64,000 nucleotides of DNA from Oxalobacteraceae bacterium. GTDB taxonomy: Bacteria; Pseudomonadota; Gammaproteobacteria; Burkholderiales; Burkholderiaceae_D. The stretch covers positions 62,001 through 126,000 of the forward strand of contig JABTBR010000004.1 in the NCBI GenBank assembly GCA_013284265.1, given 5' to 3'. Both the position numbers and the translations under genes were made by a program. A model generated the notes under the pieces. The model searched no databases and had not been told where the DNA came from. It worked only from the letters and a program-made list of their open reading frames with translations. The first letter of the stretch is position 1; each line of letters begins with the position of its first letter. Below are positions 8,825 to 18,026 of the stretch, piece after piece.

Positions 8825-10522
8825 ATGAACATTTCCCGTTTCAAGGTCAGCACCTTGCTGATGACAGGCTACGCTACCGTATGTGTCTTCCTGGCCGCCG
8901 CGATCGCGCTGGGTCTGAGCGAACAGGCCAAACTCAATGCCATCACCGCCAGCGTGGCGGGCGAACGCTGGCCACGGATCGAACTGGCCAGTCATGTGCG
9001 TCTGCGCGTCACTGACATTTCGGTCGCCCTGCGCAATGTCATGCTGACCTACGATTCCGGCGAACAGGATCAGCAACTGGCCGACATCGTGCGCTTCCGC
9101 AAGGAGATCGCGGCCGATACCGTGGAGCTGGAACGGCGTGTGCTCAATCCTTCCGGGCGCGCCGTGCTGGCCCAGGTCAACGCCGCCGTCAAAGCCTATG
9201 AAAACGGCCAGCGCCAGCTGATCGCGCTGGTGCAGGCCAGGCAGGACGTGGAGGCGCGCGCCTATCTGAACGATGAGCTCATGCCGATGCTGCAAGCCTG
9301 CCGCGACGCCATGGCCAAGCAGATCGGCAACGAAGTCGCGCTGATGAACGAGGCGCGCGAACAGGCCGCCGAGGCCTACGCCGCCACCCGCTTCAAGATG
9401 CTGGCGCTGGGCGCACTGGGCCTGCTCGGTTCCGGCGCGCTGGCCGCGCTGATCACCACCCGGCTGCGGCGCAGCCTCGGTGGCGAGCCCGCCCAGGCCG
9501 CACGGGTCGCCGCGCGTATCGCCGAAGGCGACCTGACCGGCGCTGTCGTCCTGCGCGACGGCGACTCCAGTAGCCTGATGTACGAGATGGAGCGCATGCG
9601 CGCCCATTTGGGTCTGCTGGTGGGCCAGGTCAGGCAGGACAGCGAGCAGATCGCCGCCGCTTCCACGCAAATCGCCGCCGGCAATCTGGATCTGTCGGCG
9701 CGCACCGTGCAGCAGGCCGCCAGCCTGGAAGAAACCGCGTCGGCCATGCAGCAGCTGAGTGCCGCCGTGGAGCGCAACAGCGCCAATGCCGAACAGGCCG
9801 ACAGCCTGGTACGGCAAGCGGCGGTAGCGGCGGAGCGGGGCGGCGAAACGGTGGCTGCCGTCACCGTGCGCATGCACGCGATCGCCGATTCGGCCAGACG
9901 GGTGGCGGAAATCGTCGGCCTGATCGATGGCATCGCCTTCCAGACCAATATCCTGGCGCTGAATGCGGCCGTCGAGGCGGCGCGCGCCGGCGACGCTGGG
10001 CGCGGTTTTGCCGTGGTTGCAGCCGAGGTGCGCCAACTGGCGCAGCGCTCGGCCGCTGCCTCCCATCAGATCGGGCAGCTGATCTCCACCGCGACGGGGC
10101 AGGCCAACGCCGGCGCGGAGATGGTGGAGGAGAGTGGTCGCGCGATGCGCGACATCATCGACAGCATCGCCCGCGTGGAAACGATCCTGGTGCAAATCCG
10201 CGACGCGAGCGCCGATCAGCATAGCGGTATCGTCGCCTGTAGCCGCGCCGTGGTGGAGATAGACCGGGGCACGCAGCAGAACGCCAGCCTGGTCGACCAG
10301 GTGGCGGTGGCGGCGCAGTCCTTGCAGGACCAGTCGGGCCGGCTGACGCGCGCGGTCAGCCGCTTCCATATCCCGGCAGTGCGGACTGAGGGCGAGTTTT
10401 CCGCTGGCCCGGCCGTTCTGTTGACGCCGGGCAGGTCAACTTTGGCGCGACCTGGCGCTCTGTCTGCTGTCGATGGGCGGCGCCGTTCCGATCTGGTGCG
10501 CAGTAGCTCCCGTACAGGATAG
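8825..10522 (+). CDS. Methyl-accepting chemotaxis protein
   Basis: A 565-residue inner-membrane chemoreceptor. TM1 is at about residues 10-31, then comes a helical periplasmic sensor of about 160 residues (four-helix-bundle type). TM2 is near 193-214, followed by a HAMP linker and a long cytoplasmic coiled coil. The conserved hairpin tip is near residues 370-412 and includes FQTNILALNAAVEAARAG and GFAVVAAEVRQLAQRS. The C-terminus lacks a CheR/CheB-binding pentapeptide. No che genes are nearby, so it must feed a chemotaxis array encoded elsewhere. The ligand is unknown; its place after an amine catabolic block makes amine sensing possible but unproven. Confidence 0.93.
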   Translation: MNISRFKVSTLLMTGYATVCVFLAAAIALGLSEQAKLNAITASVAGERWPRIELASHVRLRVTDISVALRNVMLTYDSGEQDQQLADIVRFRKEIAADTVELERRVLNPSGRAVLAQVNAAVKAYENGQRQLIALVQARQDVEARAYLNDELMPMLQACRDAMAKQIGNEVALMNEAREQAAEAYAATRFKMLALGALGLLGSGALAALITTRLRRSLGGEPAQAARVAARIAEGDLTGAVVLRDGDSSSLMYEMERMRAHLGLLVGQVRQDSEQIAAASTQIAAGNLDLSARTVQQAASLEETASAMQQLSAAVERNSANAEQADSLVRQAAVAAERGGETVAAVTVRMHAIADSARRVAEIVGLIDGIAFQTNILALNAAVEAARAGDAGRGFAVVAAEVRQLAQRSAAASHQIGQLISTATGQANAGAEMVEESGRAMRDIIDSIARVETILVQIRDASADQHSGIVACSRAVVEIDRGTQQNASLVDQVAVAAQSLQDQSGRLTRAVSRFHIPAVRTEGEFSAGPAVLLTPGRSTLARPGALSAVDGRRRSDLVRSSSRTG

Positions 10523-10554
10523 TGTCGTCACTTCATTTGTCGGCAGACGGAGAT

Positions 10555-10568
10555 TTGATGTGTATCAA
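10555..10568. promoter_or_regulatory. FNR/Anr-type binding site upstream of ompW
   Basis: The sequence TTGAT-GTGT-ATCAA is a perfect match to the FNR/Anr consensus TTGAT-N4-ATCAA. Its end lies 71 bp before the ompW ATG, a normal place for an activator site. FNR control of ompW is known in Escherichia coli. The site predicts induction at low oxygen here. Confidence 0.75.
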
Positions 10569-10639
10569 GGATTTTGCTGAGCCATCTCAATAGACTGGAT
10601 AACGGTACTTAATGAAATGCAATTTATGGAGAATGAATA

Positions 10640-11257
10640 ATGCGTACGACAATGCTCAAACTGATGATTTCCGCTGCCGCGATCATGGCCGTCCACGGTG
10701 GCGCCGTGGCCGGGGACACACCCTGGCTGCTGCGCGCACGTGCCATACATTTGAGCCCTGCCGATAAATCCGACCCGATCGCCGGCGTCGGCGCCGCCGA
10801 TCGCATCGGCGTCAGCAGCAAGAACATCGCCGAAGTCGACATCAGCTATTTCTTCACGCCGAATCTGGCGGCCGAACTGGTCCTGACCTATCCGCAGAAG
10901 CATGATGTGACGCTCGATGGGGTAAAGATAGGTACGTTCAAGCATTTGCCCCCAACTCTGCTGGCGCAATACCACTTCATGCCCGACGCTGCCATGCATC
11001 CTTATCTGGGGGCCGGCATCAACTACACCACCATGTCCCGCGTTGACATCCTTGGTGGCAGTGTCGGTCTTGACCATGCCAGTTGGGGCCTGGCCTTGCA
11101 GGCCGGCGCCGATTTCAAAATCAGCCCGAACTGGACCTTCAATATCGATGTAAAAAAAGTGAGAATCCGTAGCGATGTCACCAGCGCCGGCGCCACGATC
11201 AGCCACATCAAGGTCGATCCCCTGCTGTTTGCTCTGGGCCTCGGCTACCGCTTCTAA
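10640..11257 (+). CDS. ompW: Outer membrane protein OmpW
   Basis: A 205-residue eight-stranded beta-barrel of the OmpW family. It has an N-terminal signal peptide (cleavage probably after AVAG), the family's opening segment WLLRARAIHLSPADKS, and an aromatic C-terminal end LGYRF for outer-membrane insertion. OmpW proteins form small hydrophobic channels and respond to stress or oxygen limitation. Upstream lies a perfect FNR/Anr box, and a universal stress protein gene follows, which fits an oxygen-responsive pair. A purine-rich GGAGAATGAATA stretch precedes the ATG. Confidence 0.94.
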   Translation: MRTTMLKLMISAAAIMAVHGGAVAGDTPWLLRARAIHLSPADKSDPIAGVGAADRIGVSSKNIAEVDISYFFTPNLAAELVLTYPQKHDVTLDGVKIGTFKHLPPTLLAQYHFMPDAAMHPYLGAGINYTTMSRVDILGGSVGLDHASWGLALQAGADFKISPNWTFNIDVKKVRIRSDVTSAGATISHIKVDPLLFALGLGYRF

Positions 11258-11270
11258 ACGCGGCGGGGTG

Positions 11271-11302
11271 TAGCGGAAGCCCGGCCGTGATGGGCTCCGC
11301 TA
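11271..11302 (+). terminator. Hairpin after ompW, possible terminator
   Basis: TAGCGG-A-AGCCC pairs with GGGCTCCGCTA over 11 bp with one bulged base and a 9-base loop. It begins 14 bp after the ompW stop. No T-run follows, so intrinsic termination is uncertain. Confidence 0.45.
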
Positions 11303-11353
11303 TACCCTGCATGAAGCCACTGTATTGACACGCTGCCAACGAGGAAAAATATC

Positions 11354-11782
11354 ATGTTCAAACATATACTCTTGCCGACCGATGGTTCCGAGATTTCGAG
11401 CGCGATGATACGCAAGTGCATCGCCTTTGCGTTGGAGAACAATGCCAAAGTGACCGGGGTGCATGTGCTACCGGCACATCCGGATGAGGACCCCGAGCTG
11501 CAGGGCGGGGAAAAGAACTACCGGCGCGACAGCGAAGCCCACGGCCAACTGTGCCTGCTGGAGATCACGCAGTCCGCGCGGGAACAGGGCGTGCCTTGCG
11601 ATACCATGCTGCTGCGTCACGTCCGACCGTATGAGGCCATTCTCATGGCGGCGCGCGAGCAGGGATGTGACCTGATCTGCATGGCCAGCCATGGTCGGGG
11701 CGGCCACCAGAGCAGACAGGTGGGCAGCGAGACCCTGATGGTCTTGTTGGACAGTCACATACCGGTGTTGGTGCTGCGCTGA
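11354..11782 (+). CDS. Universal stress protein (UspA family)
   Basis: A 142-residue single-domain UspA-like protein. It begins with the family's FKHILLPTDGSE strand and turn. Near the C-terminus it has the ATP-binding signature ASHGRGG-HQSRQVGSE (G-x2-G-x8-G-S), followed by the final IPVLVLR strand. It is probably a nucleotide-binding cytoplasmic stress protein. It follows ompW and its FNR/Anr box; a separate promoter is possible because a TTGACA hexamer lies about 30 bp upstream. It is convergent with the Lnt-like gene, 22 bp away. A GAGGAAA ribosome site precedes the ATG. Confidence 0.94.
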   Translation: MFKHILLPTDGSEISSAMIRKCIAFALENNAKVTGVHVLPAHPDEDPELQGGEKNYRRDSEAHGQLCLLEITQSAREQGVPCDTMLLRHVRPYEAILMAAREQGCDLICMASHGRGGHQSRQVGSETLMVLLDSHIPVLVLR

Positions 11783-11804
11783 ACGCCATGGCAGGTCGCC
11801 GCGC

Positions 11805-14297
11805 CTAGCTGCCGTAGATTTTGAACAGCAGCCATGCCGGCAGGCCCAGATACAGACCCGCGTGACCGATGCGTTCCAGCCGGTGCCGGATGTCGGCCGC
11901 CTGCATGGGACGCAGTAGCGCCGCCAGCAGGGTACCGGCTTCGATCGCCGCACGAACCAGGGCCTCGCACAGCACCACACCGATGGACCAGGCGGCCCAC
12001 CACAGTGCGAAGGCGGTGAGGTAGGCTTTCAGCCCAAAGCTGTAGTACTCGCCCAAGGCGCTGCCGTAGGCGATGTGCTGGTAAAGGTGGAAGGCCGGCA
12101 GCGCGAGTGCCAGCGGCAGCAGCAGGTACTTGGCCAGCGGATGATCGAGCCGCGAGCGGCGGATCGCCAGCTTGGCCTGTACATAATTTTGCATCATTGC
12201 GCGCTTGCGTTCCCGCACTGGCGGCCCGCCTGCGGCAGCCATTGCCGCAGCCAGGGCATTGGGATTGGACACAGCCACTCCGTAGCGCCAGCGCTGGCCC
12301 GACGTCAGTCGTACGCGCAGGCCGGGACCGGGGATGGGCAGGCGCCATAAATGGATTGCTGCGATATCGTTCAGCGCGAGTTCGAGGCGCCGCGCGCCGC
12401 GGGTCAGCCGCAGCTTTCCATCGGCGATGCTGGCCTGGGCGGAGAAGAACAGCAGCACGCACCATGAGGCGGCTTCAGGGGCCAGAAAGAAGATGGCAAA
12501 GTAGCGGATCTGCGCCAGCGTATTGGTGCGCAAGGCTTCATCGAACAGCATCGCGACGCACATCCAGAGCAGGCCGCCGCGCGCAAATGCCCGCAGCAAG
12601 CCAGCGGCGAGGCGGGCGGCGGGCGGCAATACCGAGACCCTGGCTGGAAATGCCATTACAGCCGACGCTGGCGAATGCGCTGCGCGCGATCCGGCCCCCC
12701 ACGCCGGAAAGGCCGACCATGCCGTCATCAATGCCAGCAGCATCAAGAAGGCACTGGCGGCGGGACCGACCCAGTCGCCCCACATTACGATCAGCGTCGG
12801 TGTCGGGCTGCGCACCGGCATGCCGGCGATCACCAGCGTGCGTTCGCCCACGCGGGTTCCGGCCACGATCTCGCCGGTCGGGTCGATTGCCGCGCTGTAG
12901 CCGTTGGTGGTGACGCGGAACTGCGGCAGCCGTGTTTCGATACTGCGGAAGGCGGCCGCCGCCTGGTGCAGTTGCGCGCCCAGCGGGTCGGCGCTGAACC
13001 AGGAATCGTTCGACATCGTCAGGATGGCTTGCGCGCCAAGGCGGGCGCCGTTGAGGGCCAGGCTGGTATCGACGTCGTCGCGGCAGATCAGCGGCAGTAC
13101 CGGGATTTCACGGCCGTCGGCCAGGCGCAAGGGATACACACGCGCGCCGTTACCTGGCTGCCAGTTGCCGGTCCACGGCAGCCAGCGCCGCACTAGCGGG
13201 CCGTCCATCCAGGCCGGCACGTATTCGGTGAAGGGGAACAGATGGGTCTTGCGGTAGAAACCGAGCAGGCCGCTGTCGGGAGAGACGAAGGCCGCCGCAT
13301 TGTACTCGCCCGCGCTGTCGCGGTCATAGGTGCCGAAGATGAAGGGCACGCCGGCTGAATGGACGATCTCCAGGATTTCGCGGTCGAGTTCCGCGCCAGC
13401 CTCGCTCTTGGGGTGGCCGAAGGTGGTGGGGTAGGCGGTCTCGGACCACAGCACCGCGTCGGCGTGCTGGCGTACCACCGCGTCATAGCTCATCGCGAAG
13501 TGGGTATCGAGCACTTCACGCACGACCGCATGCGCGCCTTTTTCCTGGCGCTGCTGTTCGTAGTTGGCGATGTTCGCCTGGATCAAGCCCATGCGCAAGG
13601 GCTTGTCTGCGGGCGCGGGGCTGGCCGACAGCACGCGCTGGCCGTAGCCCGCCAGCAGCAGCGGCAGCAATGCTGCCAGCGCCAGCGGTTTGCTGTAGAC
13701 GCGCCAGCCATCGGCGCGGCGCGCCAGCGCCAATGCGACGCCTTCGTTGGCCAACAGCAGCAGCAGCGTCAGGCCCGCCGTGCCACCCAGGTCGGCGCCC
13801 TGGCGCAGCAGCCGGGATGAATACAGACCATAGCCGAGGGTATCGCCGAGCAGCCGGGGCAGCAGCCATTCGCTCGCGACCCAGGCCGCCGCGCCAGCCA
13901 GTGCGCCCAGCAGCGGGCCGTGACGGCGCCTGGACAGATGGCGCACCAGCGCGAAGACGAGGAATTGCGGCTGGAACAGCGGCGCGGCGAGCAGTAGCAG
14001 CGCCACCCCGGTGACCGCACCGGCCTGCGTGTAGTTCCCGAACGCGATGCCGAACCAGGCGAAGGCCGCCGCCGTGTAGGCCAGCGTCATCGCATAGGCG
14101 CTCAGGATCGTACTCTTGAGCGTGGTGCTGGCGTCCAGTGCGCGTAGCCACGGCACCAGCAGTACGAAGCCGAGCGGCCAGGCTGCGCCGCCACGGGCAT
14201 ACAGGGCAGACATCAACGCACTGGCGAGGATGGCGGCCAGCAGGCGCGCTTTTGGATGCGTAAACAGAGTCTTGGTGCTGATCGATTCGTGGCGCAT
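11805..14297 (-). CDS. Apolipoprotein N-acyltransferase-like protein with extra C-terminal membrane domain
   Basis: An 830-residue membrane protein, much longer than the roughly 500 residues usual for Lnt. Residues 1-220 hold several transmembrane helices. A nitrilase-fold periplasmic domain spans about 232-495, with the catalytic triad E286 (WSETAYP), K350 (YRKTHLFPF) and C405 (LICRDDVD). A TM segment follows near 510-530. About 295 further residues hold more hydrophobic helices around a soluble stretch near 610-690. The core suggests N-acylation or amide hydrolysis at the inner membrane. It is the last gene of a minus-strand operon behind an SGNH hydrolase and a one-TM protein. It may be an Lnt paralogue with a special substrate. 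Confidence 0.8.
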   Translation of the reverse strand: MRHESISTKTLFTHPKARLLAAILASALMSALYARGGAAWPLGFVLLVPWLRALDASTTLKSTILSAYAMTLAYTAAAFAWFGIAFGNYTQAGAVTGVALLLLAAPLFQPQFLVFALVRHLSRRRHGPLLGALAGAAAWVASEWLLPRLLGDTLGYGLYSSRLLRQGADLGGTAGLTLLLLLANEGVALALARRADGWRVYSKPLALAALLPLLLAGYGQRVLSASPAPADKPLRMGLIQANIANYEQQRQEKGAHAVVREVLDTHFAMSYDAVVRQHADAVLWSETAYPTTFGHPKSEAGAELDREILEIVHSAGVPFIFGTYDRDSAGEYNAAAFVSPDSGLLGFYRKTHLFPFTEYVPAWMDGPLVRRWLPWTGNWQPGNGARVYPLRLADGREIPVLPLICRDDVDTSLALNGARLGAQAILTMSNDSWFSADPLGAQLHQAAAAFRSIETRLPQFRVTTNGYSAAIDPTGEIVAGTRVGERTLVIAGMPVRSPTPTLIVMWGDWVGPAASAFLMLLALMTAWSAFPAWGAGSRAAHSPASAVMAFPARVSVLPPAARLAAGLLRAFARGGLLWMCVAMLFDEALRTNTLAQIRYFAIFFLAPEAASWCVLLFFSAQASIADGKLRLTRGARRLELALNDIAAIHLWRLPIPGPGLRVRLTSGQRWRYGVAVSNPNALAAAMAAAGGPPVRERKRAMMQNYVQAKLAIRRSRLDHPLAKYLLLPLALALPAFHLYQHIAYGSALGEYYSFGLKAYLTAFALWWAAWSIGVVLCEALVRAAIEAGTLLAALLRPMQAADIRHRLERIGHAGLYLGLPAWLLFKIYGS

Positions 14298-14307
14298 ATC
14301 GTTGTGC

Positions 14308-15003
14308 TCAATGTCCGGGTTTGACAGCTTCTATCGGTGCGGGGATGACGATGCGGCGGATCGGCAGGCCGGGCGGGGCCAGCTCGGGCGGCACGACACG
14401 GTCTTTGGGCACGTCGACCGGCTTGTTGTTCGCGTCGACCGGCTGGAAGTCGGGAGCGAACATCAGGATGGCTTCGATGCGCTGGCCATCGTCGGTGGCC
14501 TGATGGTGGCGCACATAGCCTTTCGGCAGCGCGAAGTCTTCGGGCACGGCCAGTCCGACCAGCGGTGGGCTGGTGCCGGGCGGCGAGAACGCGCCCAGGC
14601 CGGAATGGATGCCGCGCTCGTGCAGCCGTTCGATCACCTGGTTCATGCTGGGGTTCTCGCCACGGGCGATATAGCTCTTGATGTCGCGCGTCGGATCGGC
14701 GTCACCTTCAGCTGCGGGTGACGGCGGCTGTTGTGCGGCGTTCGAGGGGGCAGGGGGCGCAGGCACCGGCGCGGTGGCGGCGCCGCCAGATGCGTTGGCC
14801 GGCGCTGCCGCCGACGGCGCGGCGCCGCCTTCCGGGCCGAACTGGCTCCCGGACGACATCCACAGCACCAACAGCACGGTGAGCGCGGCGACGGCGAGCA
14901 GCGCCACGATGAGGAAGCCGCCTCGCGACGGCCCCCAGGCGGGACCAGCACCGTCCGCATTGCTGCCGGCGGGTGCTGGTTTGGAATCAGGCTGCTTATC
15001 CAA
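14308..15003 (-). CDS. Hypothetical Pro/Ala-rich protein with one transmembrane segment
   Basis: A 231-residue protein I do not recognise by family. It opens with a short polar cytoplasmic tail, then one hydrophobic helix at about 29-50 (FLIVALLAVAALTVLLVLWM). A low-complexity Ala/Pro/Ser linker of about 50 residues leads to a C-terminal domain of about 140 residues (PTRDIKSYIARGENPSMNQVIERLHERGIHSGL onward). The topology suggests an inner-membrane anchor with a periplasmic domain. It lies 21 bp after the SGNH hydrolase and 10 bp before the Lnt-like gene, so it is probably co-transcribed and may act with them. The start codon read here is TTG with a weak ribosome site. Confidence 0.6.
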   Translation of the reverse strand: MDKQPDSKPAPAGSNADGAGPAWGPSRGGFLIVALLAVAALTVLLVLWMSSGSQFGPEGGAAPSAAAPANASGGAATAPVPAPPAPSNAAQQPPSPAAEGDADPTRDIKSYIARGENPSMNQVIERLHERGIHSGLGAFSPPGTSPPLVGLAVPEDFALPKGYVRHHQATDDGQRIEAILMFAPDFQPVDANNKPVDVPKDRVVPPELAPPGLPIRRIVIPAPIEAVKPGH

Positions 15004-15024
15004 GGGATGCGCTATGCCTGGGCG

Positions 15025-16113
15025 TTACGGTGCCGGGGTATTGAAGCTCGATACCGCCCAGCCCATGCGCTCGTGGCCATACTGGTTCCAGATCGGGTTT
15101 TTGCCGCTCGGGAAAGACGTATAGCGCGGCGCACCGGTGCCGGTGGTGTCGCCGAACAGGCCGGAGGTGATGGTGCTGCCGTTGTAGGTAGGATGGGTGT
15201 CGTCCGACTGGATGTAGTCGTAGCTGCTGCCGGAGTTGACGAAGTGGGTGTTGGCGTCGCGGATAGTCGAACGCAGCGTCGTGACGATGCGGTTGACATA
15301 GCTCGCTTCGCTCTCGCCGGAGACATAGCGCAGCGCGTCGGAGTCGATCTTGCCGTCGCCATTGCTGTCGTAGTCCGCCCCCATGTACTGGGCGAAGTTG
15401 TCGGCGCAGCTGAAGCCTTTTTGACGGGCCACGTCGCACATCATGAAGTTCATCCGGGCCAGCGAAGGAATGAACTTGTCCTGCATTTTCACCGTGGCGC
15501 CGGTACCGGCATCCTTGCAGGAACTTTGCACATTGTCGGCGGAATAGCCAGGGTAATGCAGGTTGGAGACCACTTTCAGCTTGACGCCGGAGTAGGCATT
15601 GGCGTTGATGTAGTCCATCGCCTTGGTCACATAGGTCTTGCAGCTTTGCTCGGCCGCCGTCAGGATGCTGTAGTCGCAGGTGCCGCTCTGGCTCTTGAAG
15701 GCGGTGCGCGCCTGCAGGCCGTCATTGCCGCACATCTCGAAGGTGACGACGCGGGTGTTACTGGCCTGCATATACGAGCGCTCGGCCACGATCTTGTTGT
15801 TGTACACGTCCGAGGCAACGGCGCCGGACTTGGTGCGGCGCACGCTCTCGATATCGGACGCCCACTGGGTGGACAGGTATTCCGCGTTGACCGTCGGCGC
15901 CGAGTATTTGGCGGCGCTGGAGATGGAACCGTTGTAGCCGGCATAGATCGAATCGCCGTAGGCCACCGAGCGGTACTTGGTGGTGGTGGCGGCCCGATCG
16001 ATGGTCCAGGAAGCGTTTTGGTTCAGGGTGCTGGCGACTGCGTCCGCGCCGAGCGCGAGCAGCGCGAGGGCGGGTACTAGCGTGCGTACAGAACGGCTAA
16101 AGCGAGCTTGCAT
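15025..16113 (-). CDS. Secreted SGNH/GDSL-type hydrolase
   Basis: A 362-residue protein with a clear signal peptide (residues 1-28, ending ADAVAS). SGNH family blocks are visible: block I at 52-58 (YGDSIYA, nucleophile S55), the GND of block III at 129-131 (EMCGNDG) and block V DDTHP with D304 and H307. It is therefore a secreted esterase, lipase or acyl-hydrolase. A region near 270 (YDSNGDGKIDSDALR) resembles a calcium-binding EF-hand loop and may bind a metal. The start is supported by AAGGAG at good spacing. It leads a three-gene minus-strand operon and is divergent from a signalling gene. Confidence 0.82.
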   Translation of the reverse strand: MQARFSRSVRTLVPALALLALGADAVASTLNQNASWTIDRAATTTKYRSVAYGDSIYAGYNGSISSAAKYSAPTVNAEYLSTQWASDIESVRRTKSGAVASDVYNNKIVAERSYMQASNTRVVTFEMCGNDGLQARTAFKSQSGTCDYSILTAAEQSCKTYVTKAMDYINANAYSGVKLKVVSNLHYPGYSADNVQSSCKDAGTGATVKMQDKFIPSLARMNFMMCDVARQKGFSCADNFAQYMGADYDSNGDGKIDSDALRYVSGESEASYVNRIVTTLRSTIRDANTHFVNSGSSYDYIQSDDTHPTYNGSTITSGLFGDTTGTGAPRYTSFPSGKNPIWNQYGHERMGWAVSSFNTPAP

Positions 16114-16163
16114 GTAGTGTCTCCTTGAAGTGGTTTATCTGCTAGAACAGTTTTTTCAATTAT

Positions 16164-16178
16164 TTCAAGTGCACTTAA
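16164..16178. promoter_or_regulatory. Near-palindromic operator-like site in a divergent AT-rich promoter region
   Basis: TTCAAGTGCACTTAA is a palindrome with one mismatched pair. It lies in the AT-rich 241-bp region between the divergent SGNH hydrolase and REC-REC-kinase genes. A second perfect palindrome, CGAGCGCTCG, lies at 16200-16209. They look like regulator sites, but no regulator can be named. Confidence 0.35.
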
Positions 16179-16354
16179 ATGTATGTCAAAATTTTAGAGC
16201 GAGCGCTCGGTATATGAATCATATTGCGAAAAATCATTAATTTTTAATTATTTGTTGTATATCTGCGACCATGAGTGAAATGTGTCACAAGGGAAAAATT
16301 CCCTGATAATGGAGCCAGGCCGCAGGCGTGCGGCGCATACCTACAGGGGGACCC

Positions 16355-17989
16355 ATGGCTCGGGTGCTGAATGTGCTGGTGGTGGATGATGTCGAAACCA
16401 TGCGTAAGGTGACGGCGGGGCAGCTCGCCTCGCTGGGCTACGGTTCGGCCGACCTGGCCGGCGACGGCGCCGAGGCCTGGCGCATGCTCGAGCGCAAGCG
16501 CTACGACCTGGTGATCTCCGACTGGAATATGCCGGCCATGACCGGCATCGACCTGTTGCAGCTGATGCGGGCCAGTCCGCGCCATGTGCACACGCCCTTC
16601 ATCATGATCACCGCCGAGGCCGAGCGCGGCCGTATCGAGACGGCCATCGCCAGCGGCGTCAGCGACCTGCTGGTCAAACCCTATACCGCCGGGCGGCTGT
16701 CGACCAGCGTGAAACGGGCGATGGCGCACCGGATCGACCCGGCTGCCGGAGCAGGGGCGGGTGCAGGGGCAGGTGCGGGGGCGGGAGCAGGGGCCGAGGG
16801 ATCGACGGGCGCGGCGGCGCAACGGCCGCCTGCCGAAACGCCCGCGCTACCGGCGGGCGCGGTCCATCTGCCGCCATTGGAGCCGGCGCAACCGACCTTG
16901 CTGCTGGTCGACGACACCGCCGACAATCTGTATGTGCTGGCCAATGTCTTCAAGGGCGCCTACCGCATCAAGGCGGCCCATAACGGCGAAAAGGCGCTGG
17001 CGCTGTGCTGCTCCGGCACGCCGCCCGACCTGGTACTGCTCGATGTGATGATGCCGGGCCTGGACGGTTTCGAGGTGGCGCGGCGCATGCGCGAGCATCC
17101 CGGCGCCGAGAACGTGCCCATCATCTTCGTGACGGCGCTGACGGACGACAATTCGCGCCTGCGGGGGCTGGAGCTGGGCGCGGTCGACTTTGTCACCAAG
17201 CCCATCGATCCGGTCCAGCTGAAGTTGAGGGTGGATAACTTCATGCGCTATGTGGAGTTGCGCCGGCAGTTGCAGGCCGAGTTCGACAATATGCTGGCGC
17301 TGGCGCGGCTGCGCGACGATGTCGAGGCGATGACGCGCCACGACCTGAAAGGGCCGCTGGCCGGCGCGATCGGCATCGTCCAGGCGCTGATCGATTCCGG
17401 CGACCTGGACCGGCGCCAGGGCGAGCAGTTGCGGATGGCCGAACAGGCCATGCTGCAGGTGACCGATATGGTCAATCTGTCGACCGAGCTGTACAAGATC
17501 GAGACGGGAAAATACCTGCTGCGCGCCGAGCCGCTGGCGATCAGCGACCTGCTGCGGCGGGTGGTGGAAACGGCGCGTGCCACCTATGCGGGCAAGCAGC
17601 TGGTGATCGCGGTCGATACCGATTTCGATGTGGGTACCGATCCGCCAATGGGGCTGGGCGATGCCATGCTGAGTTATTCGCTGTTGAATAACCTGATCAA
17701 GAATGCCTGCGAGGCGGCGCCGGAACGCAGCCGTGTCAGCGCCGCGCTGTTTGCGGGCAGTCCGCTGCGCATCGAGATCGTCAACAAGGGCGTGATACCG
17801 GAGGCGGTGAGGCCGCGCTTTTTCGACAAGTTCGTCACCGATGGCAAATCGGGTGGGACCGGGCTGGGGACGTATTCGGCACGGCTGCTGGCGCGGGCGC
17901 AGCATGGCGAGGTGGCGTTCGCGGTGGACGACGAGGAGCAGCACACGACGCTGATCGTGACCTTGCCGGCGGCGCCGCCCGAGGCTTGA
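16355..17989 (+). CDS. Hybrid signalling protein: REC-REC-histidine kinase
   Basis: A 544-residue cytoplasmic protein from the ATG at 16355, which has AGGGGG upstream; a GTG at 16328 in the same frame is less likely. REC1 (1-120) has D56 and K108. A Gly-Ala repeat linker lies at about 131-147. REC2 (180-300) has D230 and K282. A histidine kinase follows with H329 in MTRHDLKGPL, N-box NNLIKNACEAA (446-456) and a G2-type GGTGLGTYSARLLA. It may pass signals between the neighbouring hybrid kinase and the HD-GYP regulator. Its 3' part is duplicated at 23118-23706, on the far side of the defence island. Confidence 0.88.
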   Translation: MARVLNVLVVDDVETMRKVTAGQLASLGYGSADLAGDGAEAWRMLERKRYDLVISDWNMPAMTGIDLLQLMRASPRHVHTPFIMITAEAERGRIETAIASGVSDLLVKPYTAGRLSTSVKRAMAHRIDPAAGAGAGAGAGAGAGAGAEGSTGAAAQRPPAETPALPAGAVHLPPLEPAQPTLLLVDDTADNLYVLANVFKGAYRIKAAHNGEKALALCCSGTPPDLVLLDVMMPGLDGFEVARRMREHPGAENVPIIFVTALTDDNSRLRGLELGAVDFVTKPIDPVQLKLRVDNFMRYVELRRQLQAEFDNMLALARLRDDVEAMTRHDLKGPLAGAIGIVQALIDSGDLDRRQGEQLRMAEQAMLQVTDMVNLSTELYKIETGKYLLRAEPLAISDLLRRVVETARATYAGKQLVIAVDTDFDVGTDPPMGLGDAMLSYSLLNNLIKNACEAAPERSRVSAALFAGSPLRIEIVNKGVIPEAVRPRFFDKFVTDGKSGGTGLGTYSARLLARAQHGEVAFAVDDEEQHTTLIVTLPAAPPEA

Positions 17990-18026
17990 CTTGTTTTAAC
18001 GTCAGCGTGCCGTAACGCTTTGTTAG

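Noticed and set aside
16743-16798. GC-rich simple repeat in the REC-REC-kinase as an assembly artefact or insertion
   Set aside because: It is in frame and encodes a Gly-Ala linker between the two receiver domains, a reasonable flexible hinge.
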